Below are positions 1-9,505 of a stretch of 64,000 bases of DNA, piece after piece. This DNA comes from Galerina marginata. Lineage: Eukaryota > Basidiomycota > Agaricomycetes > Agaricales > Galerinaceae. The stretch lies in NCBI GenBank assembly GCA_023014335.1, contig JAECYW010000030.1, positions 186,001-250,000 on the forward strand, in the 5' to 3' direction. Under the pieces are notes generated by a model. That model had not been told where the DNA came from, made no database searches, and saw only the letters and a list, made by a program, of their open reading frames with translations. Position 1 is the first letter of the stretch, and each line of letters opens with the position of its first letter. The position numbers were made by a program, and so were the translations under genes.

Positions 1-414
1 GGAATATGTTACTGGGGGGAAAAATCCGGACCGAGTTGGACTCCTTTCGCTTTCGCTTCAGAATCATTCCAACAGTCAAAATTGAAGCTTTCTCGGGAAA
101 ATTTCTTTCAAGCCTTCATGTAGATTCCATGCGAGGCGCTCCACCGATCATGACGTCAAAAGTCAAGCGAAACGCGACCGAGGAGTATGATCAATACCAA
201 ATTAAGACGGCTGTTCCGAACTCACTATTTTCATTCTTCATGCCCAGAGCTACAATTGCGGTGTTACTGTATGTATCGGGCCGTTTATTATTATTACACT
301 GTAAGTACAGGATCTGCGCACTTAGGGCGCCAGAACGGAACCGAATACGATAATTCGGTTGGCTTACCAGTGAGAAACAATCAAGGCGCTTACAGTGAAC
401 TTGAACGAACACTA
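1..414. other. 3' flank of TPS-A, no gene seen
   Basis: No coding feature is supported. Short stretches (about 330-414) resemble the 3' flank of the second terpene synthase copy (about 16550-16600), so this is probably part of the duplicated TPS unit. Confidence 0.4.
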
Positions 415-969
415 GGGACCGTCAAAGTTGAGCTGCACATCTGCAGTTTCAAACTGCAGCTGCAAAGGTGACCTGACATAAGCTTTGCACTTGTCTCCAC
501 AAATGACCCGGCTTAGGGTTGGGTTTCTGGTCTACTCGGTTAAGCCATTCCCGGTGCCAGCTCATCGTCATTCCCAGGCCATTCCTAGGACCCGAGCTCG
601 CTGTGTCTGACGATGACCATGATTATACTCTCGATTACGGGGTCTGCGTCAACTGTAGTTAGATATAAACCTTTCCACGTAACAACTATATAACATTTCT
701 GCTTTTTCTCGATGGAAAAGGAGTTGCATGGCACCTGATGAAGGAAGGAGAAATCATGGTCGACGACGTTGGGCACAGCGCCGACAACGTCCACTCACTG
801 AGCCGACCAAACCCGACCACGTAAGAATCCAATCTGGGAAAGGCGTTTTCCGGCTGTGCCTTTGACACGCTTTTGGGGATTGTTCACGCGGTGTGACGGT
901 ATGTGATCAATCACAAATCTGCAGCTGCAGCTCCAAACTGCAGATGTGCAGCTCAACTTTGACGGTCCC
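415..969. mobile_element. Mariner-like MITE with TA target duplication
   Basis: A 555-bp element has terminal inverted repeats beginning GGGACCGTCAAAGTTGAGCT and ending in the reverse complement; the similarity runs about 55 bp into each end. A TA dinucleotide flanks both sides (413-414 and 970-971), as expected of Tc1/mariner insertion. Comparison with the paralogous flank near 16590-16625 shows that removing the element joins two homologous sequences. It encodes nothing recognisable and is probably non-autonomous. Confidence 0.65.
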
Positions 970-1254
970 TACTCCTACGTTTTATCCTCATAATAATGGC
1001 TGGCGTTTCCATGTATCCACGGCTTCGACTAAGGGTATTTAAATTTATTCCGCATTCATAAGCGCTGCAGGACGTCCATTGGTAATAAGTCCTCTTCCTT
1101 GTCCCCTTTTCGCGCTGCGAGGCATGTCCGTGACAATAAACCGACTTATTTAAAATGGACGAGAACGACAAAATCATAAGAATCCACCACTGTCTATTCT
1201 AAGTATTTACGGGGTATTTAAAAAGCGGCCGCAAGTCCGGTCTGTAATTCACAG

Positions 1255-1672
1255 CTAAGTCGAAGAAGCCTTCATCTTCTTCAAGTCGATGACCAGACTC
1301 TCGTGCGCAAGATCGCCAAGCACCTCCGCCGCAAAATAACCTCCATGAAATCCATCGGTTAGGGACGGTATAAAGCCACATAATTTAAACTCACGAGTAG
1401 TGAAGTAACACCAAACGATGCCTCCTTGGAGAAGTTCTTCAATGCCAGTGAAATATTTCGCAACCTCCGAATCGATTCCAGGGCCAAAAACAGGAAGCTG
1501 AGCCTTCAACTTGACGTATTCACCTACACGAGTTTCCGTCATAGCAACGACGATATCTATAGCTTCTTGGAGTTCGACCCTTTCCTCCACCATAACGCTG
1601 CACACAAAATTCAGATATTCGTCACCGGCTTGCTCTTTCTATTCCTGAAATTCAGACAAATTGTCGGAAATT
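1255..1672 (-). pseudogene. Terpene synthase TPS-A, 3' segment (broken gene)
   Basis: This is the C-terminal third of a class I terpene synthase, the enzyme type that cyclises prenyl diphosphates, usually farnesyl diphosphate. The conserved region after the NSE motif reads KEQAGDEYLNFVCSVMVEE, then FGPGIDSEVAKYF, then GGIVW, and after a short intron the last exon ends with LVIDLKKMKASST. It aligns exon by exon with intact TPS-B (16787-18271). The acceptor just upstream reads GAATAG, which would be a stop if not spliced, confirming an intron there. The gene is cut at 1672 by the 11-kb transposon; the rest is at 12651-13455 and 15790-16042. A second insertion lies in an exon, so TPS-A cannot make a full enzyme. 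Confidence 0.8.
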
Positions 1673-1911
1673 TATGGAAAGCCGGACTGTCAAGCCTCCC
1701 AAGTTGCCGCCAAACACAATGCGGCGAGTGATGCCGATGTTTGTGATGAACTTGACCTATCTTTAGGTTGCCAGGACCTCGTGGACCGCAGTTGGGTGCT
1801 CTGCTAATTCGTATCACCGCTCACGCACAGGCAACCAGTATTATATAAGACTTGGTAGATACATTGCTTAAGGTTCATAGTCAACATTACTTTAAATTTT
1901 AGACCGTCGGG
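1673..1911 (+). repeat. Left terminal inverted repeat of the 11-kb element
   Basis: It matches the reverse complement of 12407-12650 with scattered substitutions and a few small indels. A diverged copy of part of the repeat (about 1800-1880) recurs in direct orientation at about 1985-2075, so the terminus has an internal duplication. Confidence 0.8.
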
Positions 1912-1929
1912 TGTTTCGTAAAGAAAATG

Positions 1930-2330
1930 GCTCATATTCATGCCTTCCCTGGTCCGTGGGGAATTACGGCTACTGCAGTGCCGCGTCGCTAATTCTTTCC
2001 ATAGCTCATGCTCAGGTAACCGGTATTATACAGGATTTGGTAGTTACATCCTATAACATTATTAGACGACATTTATGTAGTAATTTGGAGCATCCAATAT
2101 CCTGACATGGAAATATACGATGTCCAAAGTTTTGCAGTCTTACGGTCCTTACGGAATGGCAGTTTCAACGATCCAAATGTACTAGCACGATATTTTAGAC
2201 TTGACAGGGTTTTTTACAGGAAGCTTCTTGCATGCACGGGCCACCAAACAAATGCAGTACTAAATCAATACCAGTGACGAGCGCTGTTACGCGCTCTGAG
2301 CGATAGGCGCCGTACCACTTACTTCATTTC
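1930..2330. other. Subterminal DNA of the 11-kb element, no gene
   Basis: Non-coding sequence inside the left end of the transposon. It contains the diverged duplicate of part of the TIR (about 1985-2075) and ends at the 9-bp target duplication of the next inserted element. Confidence 0.5.
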
Positions 2331-4355
2331 GGGCACAAGAAAATTACCGTGTACTACCGAGCACAGCCGTGCACGGCTTACCGTGCATCAGCCAGTACCG
2401 TGCACTACCGAGCACTGTCTGGGCTTTCAGGTGAGTTGTACCGTGCATTACCGTGCATTACAGAGTTAGCAGTATCTGTTACCGTGCAATGATAAAAGAA
2501 GTAAATTTCAGTCCGTCAATTTAAACTACAAGCAGTAAAGTAATTAAGTGGCCTTTTTCTTTTTGATTGGGCGAGGTTTGGGTGCGGGTTTCGATGTGAC
2601 TGGTTGTTCGACGGAGGGAGTATATTGTATGAAGTCTGGACCTTGCTATAATTATGGTCAGGACACTGTTATCATCTCAGATTATGTAGGCAAAGTCCTA
2701 CCTGAATATCATCTTCGTCAAATGAATGATCGTCCTTATTCCACTCGTAGGGGATATTGGAATAAGGGTCCCAGTTATCCTGGTGATGCCCGACATCCAA
2801 ACCCCACTGATAAAAACCTGCAATGCCGGCTTGAGCTGAAACCTTGAACATTTCTTCTTCGAGCCGATACAGGCATTCACATTCGACATCGACATCGACC
2901 AAGCGCGAAGGGTTTACGTCCCTTGGGGTCCATTTCGACAAATTTGTCTGAGGTATACTTCATTGAACATAGCGCATCGAGATTGTCTGTTGAAAACCCG
3001 AGCTCCAGTTTATCGGCCAGAAATTTAGTGCGTAGCTTGAAGAACTCATCCTGAGCGTCCAAGCCGCCCCGTAGTAGATAGAAAACTTGATAGATCGAGA
3101 AGCCAGCAGGGAGTTGAATTTTTTGCCAACACATATGCATGGACATTGTTCCGCCAGGTTCCACGATGGGTATTCCATTGTTTTTCACGCCGTCATACTT
3201 AGGTGTAGATTGTTTCCTGATCGTGAGATGCATATCGTGCGATGAAGTGATTACGTGCGGCCTCCGAATCCCCTACCGTGCACAACTATGACCCGGCCGT
3301 GCAGTTTCGCGTCTCTACCGTGCACGGAAGTGCAGTGCAGTGCATTAACGTGCACTAACGTGCAGTACCGTGCGCTGCCGTGCAAGGGCCGTGCAGGTAC
3401 CGTGCAGTACCGTGCAGAACCGTGAAGTACCGTGCAGTTCCGTGAGGCCCCGTGCAGGTTCCGTGTAAGTGCTTAATTGAGCTTTGTATTCTAATTTCTA
3501 CAGCTTAAATTTATTAAAGAACATTGAAATTGGAATTCTACGCAATACAAGCGCTCGTTTTGCTCGTTATCGGCACGTTGTTACTAAATTTAGCCAACTA
3601 CCAAATTAGAGCTCAACCCCCTGTATTATGTATGAAATTTATGTTTACCTGACTCTATACATGTAATATATCTGTTCCCCTCTTAAACACCTTTCGGATG
3701 AGTCCCAAATCTCCCTCGTAGGTCAAAAATTGATCCCAGAACATAAGATTGACGCCCATATTGGACGGTCCGGTGACCCGGCGCAACGGCTAGGAAGATA
3801 ATTTCCAATGCAATCCGGGTCCGACGGTCATAATCTTTGGTATATAAGATCTAATATGTCTATTCTACATATTTACTGTGTTTCATATAATACTGGTTCG
3901 CAGGGGATGAGCTATGATACAAATTAGCGAGGACAGTTTCAAAGTCACACGGTACAACACTTTTGCCACACGTGATCTTATGGCAAAACGGTTGCAATGC
4001 GGGGTCACTGCTCTGCAACAAGACTGAATGCCTTCAGAAGCATTCATTTCGTAGTTTATTGTGTTTAAAATAATTTCTAGCTATATGATATACGAATACT
4101 AGCAACTTTCTCTCCGAAAGTTTATCTCAAAAGAGCTGCTGCAGTTTGCGCGCAAGATTTTTTGAGCGGGACGGCAGGAGGAACGTGTGGGAAACCGCTC
4201 AACTCTGACAGCATGTCGCAACTGACCCCCGTGCATGTACCGTGCGGCTTAGGCAACTAACGTGCACTTACCACAGAAACCGTGCAATTACCGTGAAATC
4301 ATGCACGGTGGCTGCACGGTTGTGTTCGGTAGCGCACGGTAATTTCCAATTGCCC
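2331..4355. mobile_element. 2-kb nested element with CGTGCA arrays, 9-bp TSD
   Basis: Both ends begin GGGCA and share an inverted repeat containing AAATTACCGTG, then CTACCGA and CCGTGCA. A perfect 9-bp duplication CTTCATTTC flanks it (2322-2330 and 4356-4364). Dozens of degenerate copies of (A)CCGTGCA lie near the left end (2343-2490), in the middle (3270-3475) and near the right end (4225-4345). Such subterminal arrays usually bind the transposase. A 9-bp duplication is typical of Mutator-like elements, but no transposase is visible, so the class is not settled. Confidence 0.7.
2530..3233 (-). CDS. Unrecognised ORF inside the 2-kb element
   Basis: On the minus strand, a frame from 3233 to about 2880 (about 118 residues, containing LRTKFLADKLELGF and SDKFVEMDPKGRKPF) is followed by a second open stretch (about 2941-2672) rich in Asp, Tyr and Trp. 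The two may be exons of one small gene or a frameshifted remnant. I do not recognise the family. It lies between two CGTGCA arrays inside a mobile element, so it may be element-encoded. Whether it is expressed or intact cannot be told. Confidence 0.3.
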
Positions 4356-4488
4356 CTTCATTTCAGTGCCGAATGCAGCTATCCACCCGTGGTCGTCTCA
4401 CCGGAGGTGTTTTTCAAAATGCTTCAGCTTGCTCACGTATTACTACTCGCAGAACACTGGCGTTCAATCCTTTGTAAAGCTACTATCG

Positions 4489-6358
4489 CTACCATTCGTC
4501 GCCCTCAGTGTCGTCCGGTTCTTCATCACTAAATTGTACCTCGGCAACTTCGAAGTCCTCATCCTCGTCATCCGTTCTGTCTAGTTCTTTTTCCATAGCT
4601 GTATCTAACCGAAATAAATCAATAGCTTTCTCAATTCTAAGCAAAATGTTCACTTACCAAGCCCTTGACCATTATTTACACCTCCCATGTAATAATTCCC
4701 ATTAGTGTCTGGGTTCTCAATGCCTCCATACAGTTCTACTCCAACCGGTGGGACCGCATTCTCTATATCACTTTCGTCCTCCAAAGTGTCAAGGTAAACT
4801 TGGCATTCCTCGTTGAAATCTGCCGCATCATCCAAATGCTCAAATCGATGAACAAGCTCACGATAAATATCCCAAACATTTTCAGAGTTGACGGTAGGGC
4901 TTCCCATACTTTTGTAAAGAATTCCTGCATACTTGCCAAATTCTGAGGGAACAAGCTCGAAAACGGGATCACTAGGAGGTGCAAATGCCTGCCGAACATG
5001 ATCAATTGCGGCCTGTTCCACTTGGATCTGTGGATGTAAACCTTGATTATGTGATGAATGTCAGAGGAGAAGTTTAACTTACCTTAAAGTTGAGCGCGCC
5101 AAAGCGCTCTGGATTGTTGTAGATATCATTAGGCACACCGTGAGGAAGAATCTTGTTACGGTCTGCCCTTTTACGGGTGTTGTTGACGCGGTCGGCCCAA
5201 GCATCCAGTTCAGACTGGAGGAAGGGAATAAATATCCATCGGAATACCAGACTAGATTATCGGTTAGATTTTATACCAAGCTTTGATCAGTAGATCTTAC
5301 GTATCAATTGGGCGGTTGGTATCGTACCAGCCATTGGTAACACCAGTCTCGAGTAAATCCTCAAATCCTGGTGTAAAACGGCGTCGGAGCTGGGACCACG
5401 TAATTTCTGGCTTTACATTTTTCTTCTGCCGCATCCAGCGGTGCTGGATTGTTCCAGCTAAGTTAGGGTCATGCCAATGGCGCAAAGCAGTATGGCCATT
5501 CGCAAGACCATAGTTCTCTGAGCCGGGATCACTCTGAGTAACGAGAGGCATATCTGGAGATAGATTAGTTTTTGAGTCAATTAAAATATTAGAAAGACTG
5601 ACGCTTGAATTTCTCAACAACCTCGAGGTAATATGATAAAATTAGCTTTGGGTTGCTATTTGTCCACCAGACCTTGAGCCAATGAATCCGGCCTGGAAAT
5701 GGGTCAACACCTGTATGAAGAGCAAGTCCAAATCGTTTCCATTTATCATGCTGGTCAACGGCGACCATGTCATTGACTCCAGCAGCCCAAAAACGCCGGC
5801 GCTTAAGACGACCAGCCTTGCGCTCACGGACTAAATCGTGCTCATAGACACGAAAATAAACAACAACAATATGCCTAAAAAATTAGTGGATATTTGACAG
5901 AAAAAATCATTTGGCGCACCTAGATACAGACATGCCCATTTCGTGAAACAGCAAAGAGGACATTTCACGCGCCCCTGCCTTTGGAAAGCGCTTCCGCAAA
6001 GCTACCATTGAGTCCCGAATGGATTCGACGGTGTGATTTTGCTGCCTAGTTGATAACAAACCCATTCTTTTCCGAGTAGCTTTGTAAGATGTCATTCTAA
6101 AATTTATTCGGATCTTCATTAGTAGATACATGAGACTCAGAAAATAGAAAATCCTTACCCAATGCCATGGAGGTCTGTATCAATGTGTTCGGTCCGAAGT
6201 AAATGAAGAATTTCGACATCTGATTTACGCATTTTCCAGTAGGCCAGGATATGGGGAGCAATAGCTTCCAGAGGCGCTAAAGGCAAGATTTAGGCGCCGG
6301 ACACCGGATATAACAATCAGCACTCACGAAGTGGTTTGTGTTGATTTTTCTGAGGCAT
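4489..6358 (-). CDS. Integrase-core transposase of the 11-kb element
   Basis: A multi-exon minus-strand gene starts at the ATG at 6358 (MPQKNQHKPLR). Exon 2 has YWKMRKSDVEILHLLRTEH, followed by an Arg/Ser-rich region with a possible helix-turn-helix (5907-6131). The catalytic core then spans two exons: GVNDMVAVDQHDKWKRFG (first Asp), LVTQSDPGSENYGLANGHT (second Asp) and KKNVKPEITWSQLRRRFTPG (likely third acid). After the core comes WIFIPFLQSELDAWADRVNN and a long acidic tail ending DTEGDEW. This is the D,D,E integrase-core layout common in basidiomycete transposons. Introns such as GTAAGT..CAG near 5030-5085 splice cleanly and I saw no disabling lesion, so it may be functional. It is divergent from the alpha-kinase gene, 520 bp away. 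Confidence 0.75.
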
Positions 6359-6820
6359 AGCAGTCTATTAGCAGAGACAGATACACGGGGCTGGCTCCAA
6401 AAGCATAAGCCCTTAAATACGAATGGCTGTGGCAGAATTCTGGAGTTTCCACCTGCAGGCAGGAATTTCGTTGATGTGTAAAGTTTTCAAATTCTGACGC
6501 AACTCTTGCAAATGCAGCTTGGTTATTCAGCATTGCACGTAAATATGGCGTTATAATTGTCTTTTTTCTCTTTGAGCCAATAGGAAATATCAAATGCGAA
6601 ACTTGCAATTGAACTTTGACTCAGCAAGAAGAAGTATTGCGTCAAATTTCATCTCTTTCTTACAATCTAATCGCAATCATTTCGAATTACCAGTGAAATT
6701 AGCAAGAATGGCGACAGCTGCGGGTAATTGTAGCCGTAATTGCCCCCGAATTTACAAATTTTTCTGACCTCTTCATTCGGGACTCGGTACTTGAGTGAGT
6801 ATCACACAGACAACGATGGT

Positions 6821-6827
6821 TATAAAA
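6821..6827 (+). promoter_or_regulatory. TATA box of the alpha-kinase gene
   Basis: TATAAAA lies 59 bp upstream of the ATG at 6880, a plausible core promoter for the cargo kinase. The 520-bp gap between the transposase start (6358) and the kinase start would serve both genes as a divergent promoter. Confidence 0.5.
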
Positions 6828-6879
6828 GGCTGGTGGTATTCTCAGGCTGTCAAACGTCACCTTTATTCTTGGATTAGCT

Positions 6880-8946
6880 ATGTCTTCGGATCACTTGCAG
6901 ATCACAACACAGTTTACGGACGACTGCATTGCGAGTCAGGCCAGTGTTTGCGAGCGTCCTGCATGTTCCCAGCCCATTCAAGCCGGTCAAAAACGCTTCT
7001 ATGTTGGTCCTGACGAGAACAGCAATCGTCCGGGACGATATATATGCGAGCCATGTATGTCATATTATCTTAAAAAGCCCTCAACCACTGCCCGTGTGGT
7101 CCCAACGCGTGTGGTTCCCGTTTCCGGTAAGTGATACCAAGTTTCTAAAAATATCATCAGGCGCTAAATATGTTGGTAGGAATTGCTCTGGCCGGCCCGC
7201 GTGACAATCAATCGCAGCCCAGAGTGCCGACCGCCAATCCTGGCATTCCTGGAACCGCTGTGAATCTATCTGTCATCCGCAAAATGGTAAATGAGTCTCA
7301 GAGACGTGGTGCGTGTAGCTTGAACTTTTCAAAGAATCGGATAATCTGACTTTAGTTCAATTCTAACAGGTGGGCATACACCCCAAGGACGTGTAACGGC
7401 TGTATCCCAACAAGTTTCTCGGGCACCTGTATCCTCTCTTCCATTCGTTAACAATCCATCAGACTTTCAAGGATATTTTCAACATGCATCATCTTCAGCG
7501 ACAGCCCCATTGTCCTTGCTCCCTTCATCTGGTTACTCATCAGCGCACCTCCAGTACGAAGAAGAGCGCCAGCGCTGGTCTACTTCCGCATATAAGCCCG
7601 CACCGGTTTCTCGTGCTGGTTATGGACAGATACCTATGCGTGCACAAACAAGGGACCAAGTTCGAATTGTATTGCAGGTGTGTTACTTATTATTGAGCGG
7701 AAAGTCTGAGAAGACCGTGAGTTAATTCATCAATATCTTGGTCTCAAACCTTGTTCTGATTACTTTTTATTTCTTTTTGTGTAGTCCATTAAAGAGGGGA
7801 TGCCAGTGGACTACGAAATCCTTCCATTTGCTCTCTCTGAATTCATCAAAGTCACGCTTCTTCCCCCTCTCAGCAAGTTAATACCAGGATTCTCATGGGA
7901 TTTTTCCGCTATGGTTGTTCGGGAAACATCAAGCTGGCAGGATATTTTGAAGATGGATCCTTCCGTCCCTTATTTTCAAGGCAGATTCCTGAAGGTAAAA
8001 ACAGGCGCCAAATCAGATGGCTCTCGAGTGTTTTCTGCCCCAAAAAATCCCATCGAGTTTTCTCTGATTGTTAACCGAGACCAATGGCTGCAGGCAGAAG
8101 AGTACCAGGAGAACCAAACTCAGGATACCAAGTACACTCAATGGCTTTCTATCTCTCCCTCAGCGGGGCTTGGTGCGAAATCCTCTGAGCCAATTCCAGT
8201 CGCATTGAAGAGGCCGTACGACGACAGTCAACCATCGAAGATCAAACGCTTTAACTATGCAGATGAAAGTAGGAAGGTTCTTATGGAAGGAACTCTGCTC
8301 GGATGGGCAGATTCCTTGCTTCGATTTGCTTACAATTTCATCGACAACTTTGTGGCTGATCAAGATCCTCTAGAGCCGCCCTTCGATATCCCCCGACTCC
8401 GATTTGTGAAAGGTATCATTGCCTACTCAGAGAAGTCACTTGACCACACCTCCTCTGCACGATCTGCAACGTCTCACCGGGCGGCTTATTTACTTGAAGA
8501 GCTTATTCCCACTGGCCAAACCTTTGTCAAGTACATTCACAATGCAGATGCAGTTCCGCTGCAGGATGCAGACGAACCAGGTTATGAAATCGGTGTCTTC
8601 CTCTGCTTCATACAGCATGTCCAGTTCGTTCATACACACGGTCAAGCTTATATATCGGATTTTCTGAATTATCTTGTGAACGGTTCTACTTATTCAAGGA
8701 GCCGGTGATTTGTTGACTGATCCACAAGTCATGACCCACCCGTAAGTTTGGCATATTATCTCTCGACATTTAATTAAAATTCACAATCAACCTAGATCTC
8801 TTGATAAGCAGGGGACATTATTCGGAGAAGGAAATGTAAACACGGCTTTCGAGTCGTTCACTGCTCAGCACAAATGCAGCCATTACTGCAAATGGTTTCA
8901 GTTGGAAGAGTTTCCTGTCGAGGAAGAAAGGGTGGAAGCAGAGTAG
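6880..8946 (+). CDS. Zinc-finger and alpha-kinase (MHCK/EF2K-type) protein
   Basis: Exons can be followed at 6880-7126, 7180-7308, 7370-7716 and 7785-about 8671, then about 8696-8757 and on to the stop at 8946. Residues about 20-65 form a CX4C..CX2C zinc-binding module (CERPAC..CEPC). A Ser/Pro/Gln-rich linker leads to the kinase region: VLMEGTLLGWADSLLRFAYN, later GAGDLLTDPQVMTHP, then LFGEGNVNTAF and QHKCSHYCKWF. The last three match the alpha-kinase C-lobe with its Gly-rich GEGN loop and the zinc-chelating His/Cys residues. Alpha-kinases phosphorylate Ser/Thr in proteins. At about 8672-8696 the frame changes and only a 31-nt stretch separates the two parts, too short for a normal intron; this may be a small frameshift. 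The gene lies inside the 11-kb transposon, so it is cargo. Confidence 0.75.
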
Positions 8947-9505
8947 GTGAAGCGGCAACGTCTTGGATGCGTTCTCTCATTGCCATCTGAAGCGACATTG
9001 CATGCAGTGCGCGCAGAGGAATACATAAAGTGCTTTTTATTTAGATTACATCGAGAACAGTGTTCTCAACTCAAAAATAAAGTGCTTCCAATTGTCGACA
9101 TTCTACATTGTTAGGGTTCAAGCTAACGTGTTGCTGTGTACTTCTGCGCGTCTACTGTGGGCGCTTATTGACTCGAGCTGCGTCTCGATCCTTGTACTTA
9201 TGATAGTTCTGGAGACTATCTTCGAACATAAATAGTTTACTAAACAAGGTTAATATATACACTACGTAATTACTGAGATATTCTATGCGTATAGTTGAAC
9301 ATATGTTGAGGGATAACTACCGGTTAAGCAGCTCCGCACCATAATTCAATGGAAGAGCAGAAGTTTCAAGTCTGCAACCAAATTATTCGTTCAGAACCAC
9401 TCAAAGTTAATTTTCCAGGATACTATTCATCTATTAAAATCCATCTACATTAATTCCAGGGGCGGTGTATAGCCCATGCAGTTTGCGCGCGCCTTGGTCT
9501 GTGAC
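8947..9505. other. Intergenic DNA 3' of the alpha-kinase
   Basis: No gene is seen. A tRNA-like fold near 9335-9405 was considered and not accepted. The stretch ends at the 4-bp duplication TGAC beside the nested element at 9506. Confidence 0.4.

Noticed and set aside
2343..3475. CGTGCA repeats as a possible CRISPR-like array
   Set aside because: Repeats are short, irregularly spaced and degenerate, in a eukaryotic transposon; no cas genes.
9335..9405. tRNA-like fold (ATAATTCAATGGAAGAGCAG followed by a possible anticodon stem)
   Set aside because: It resembles the D-arm and anticodon stem of some tRNAs, but the acceptor ends do not pair and the T-arm is poor.
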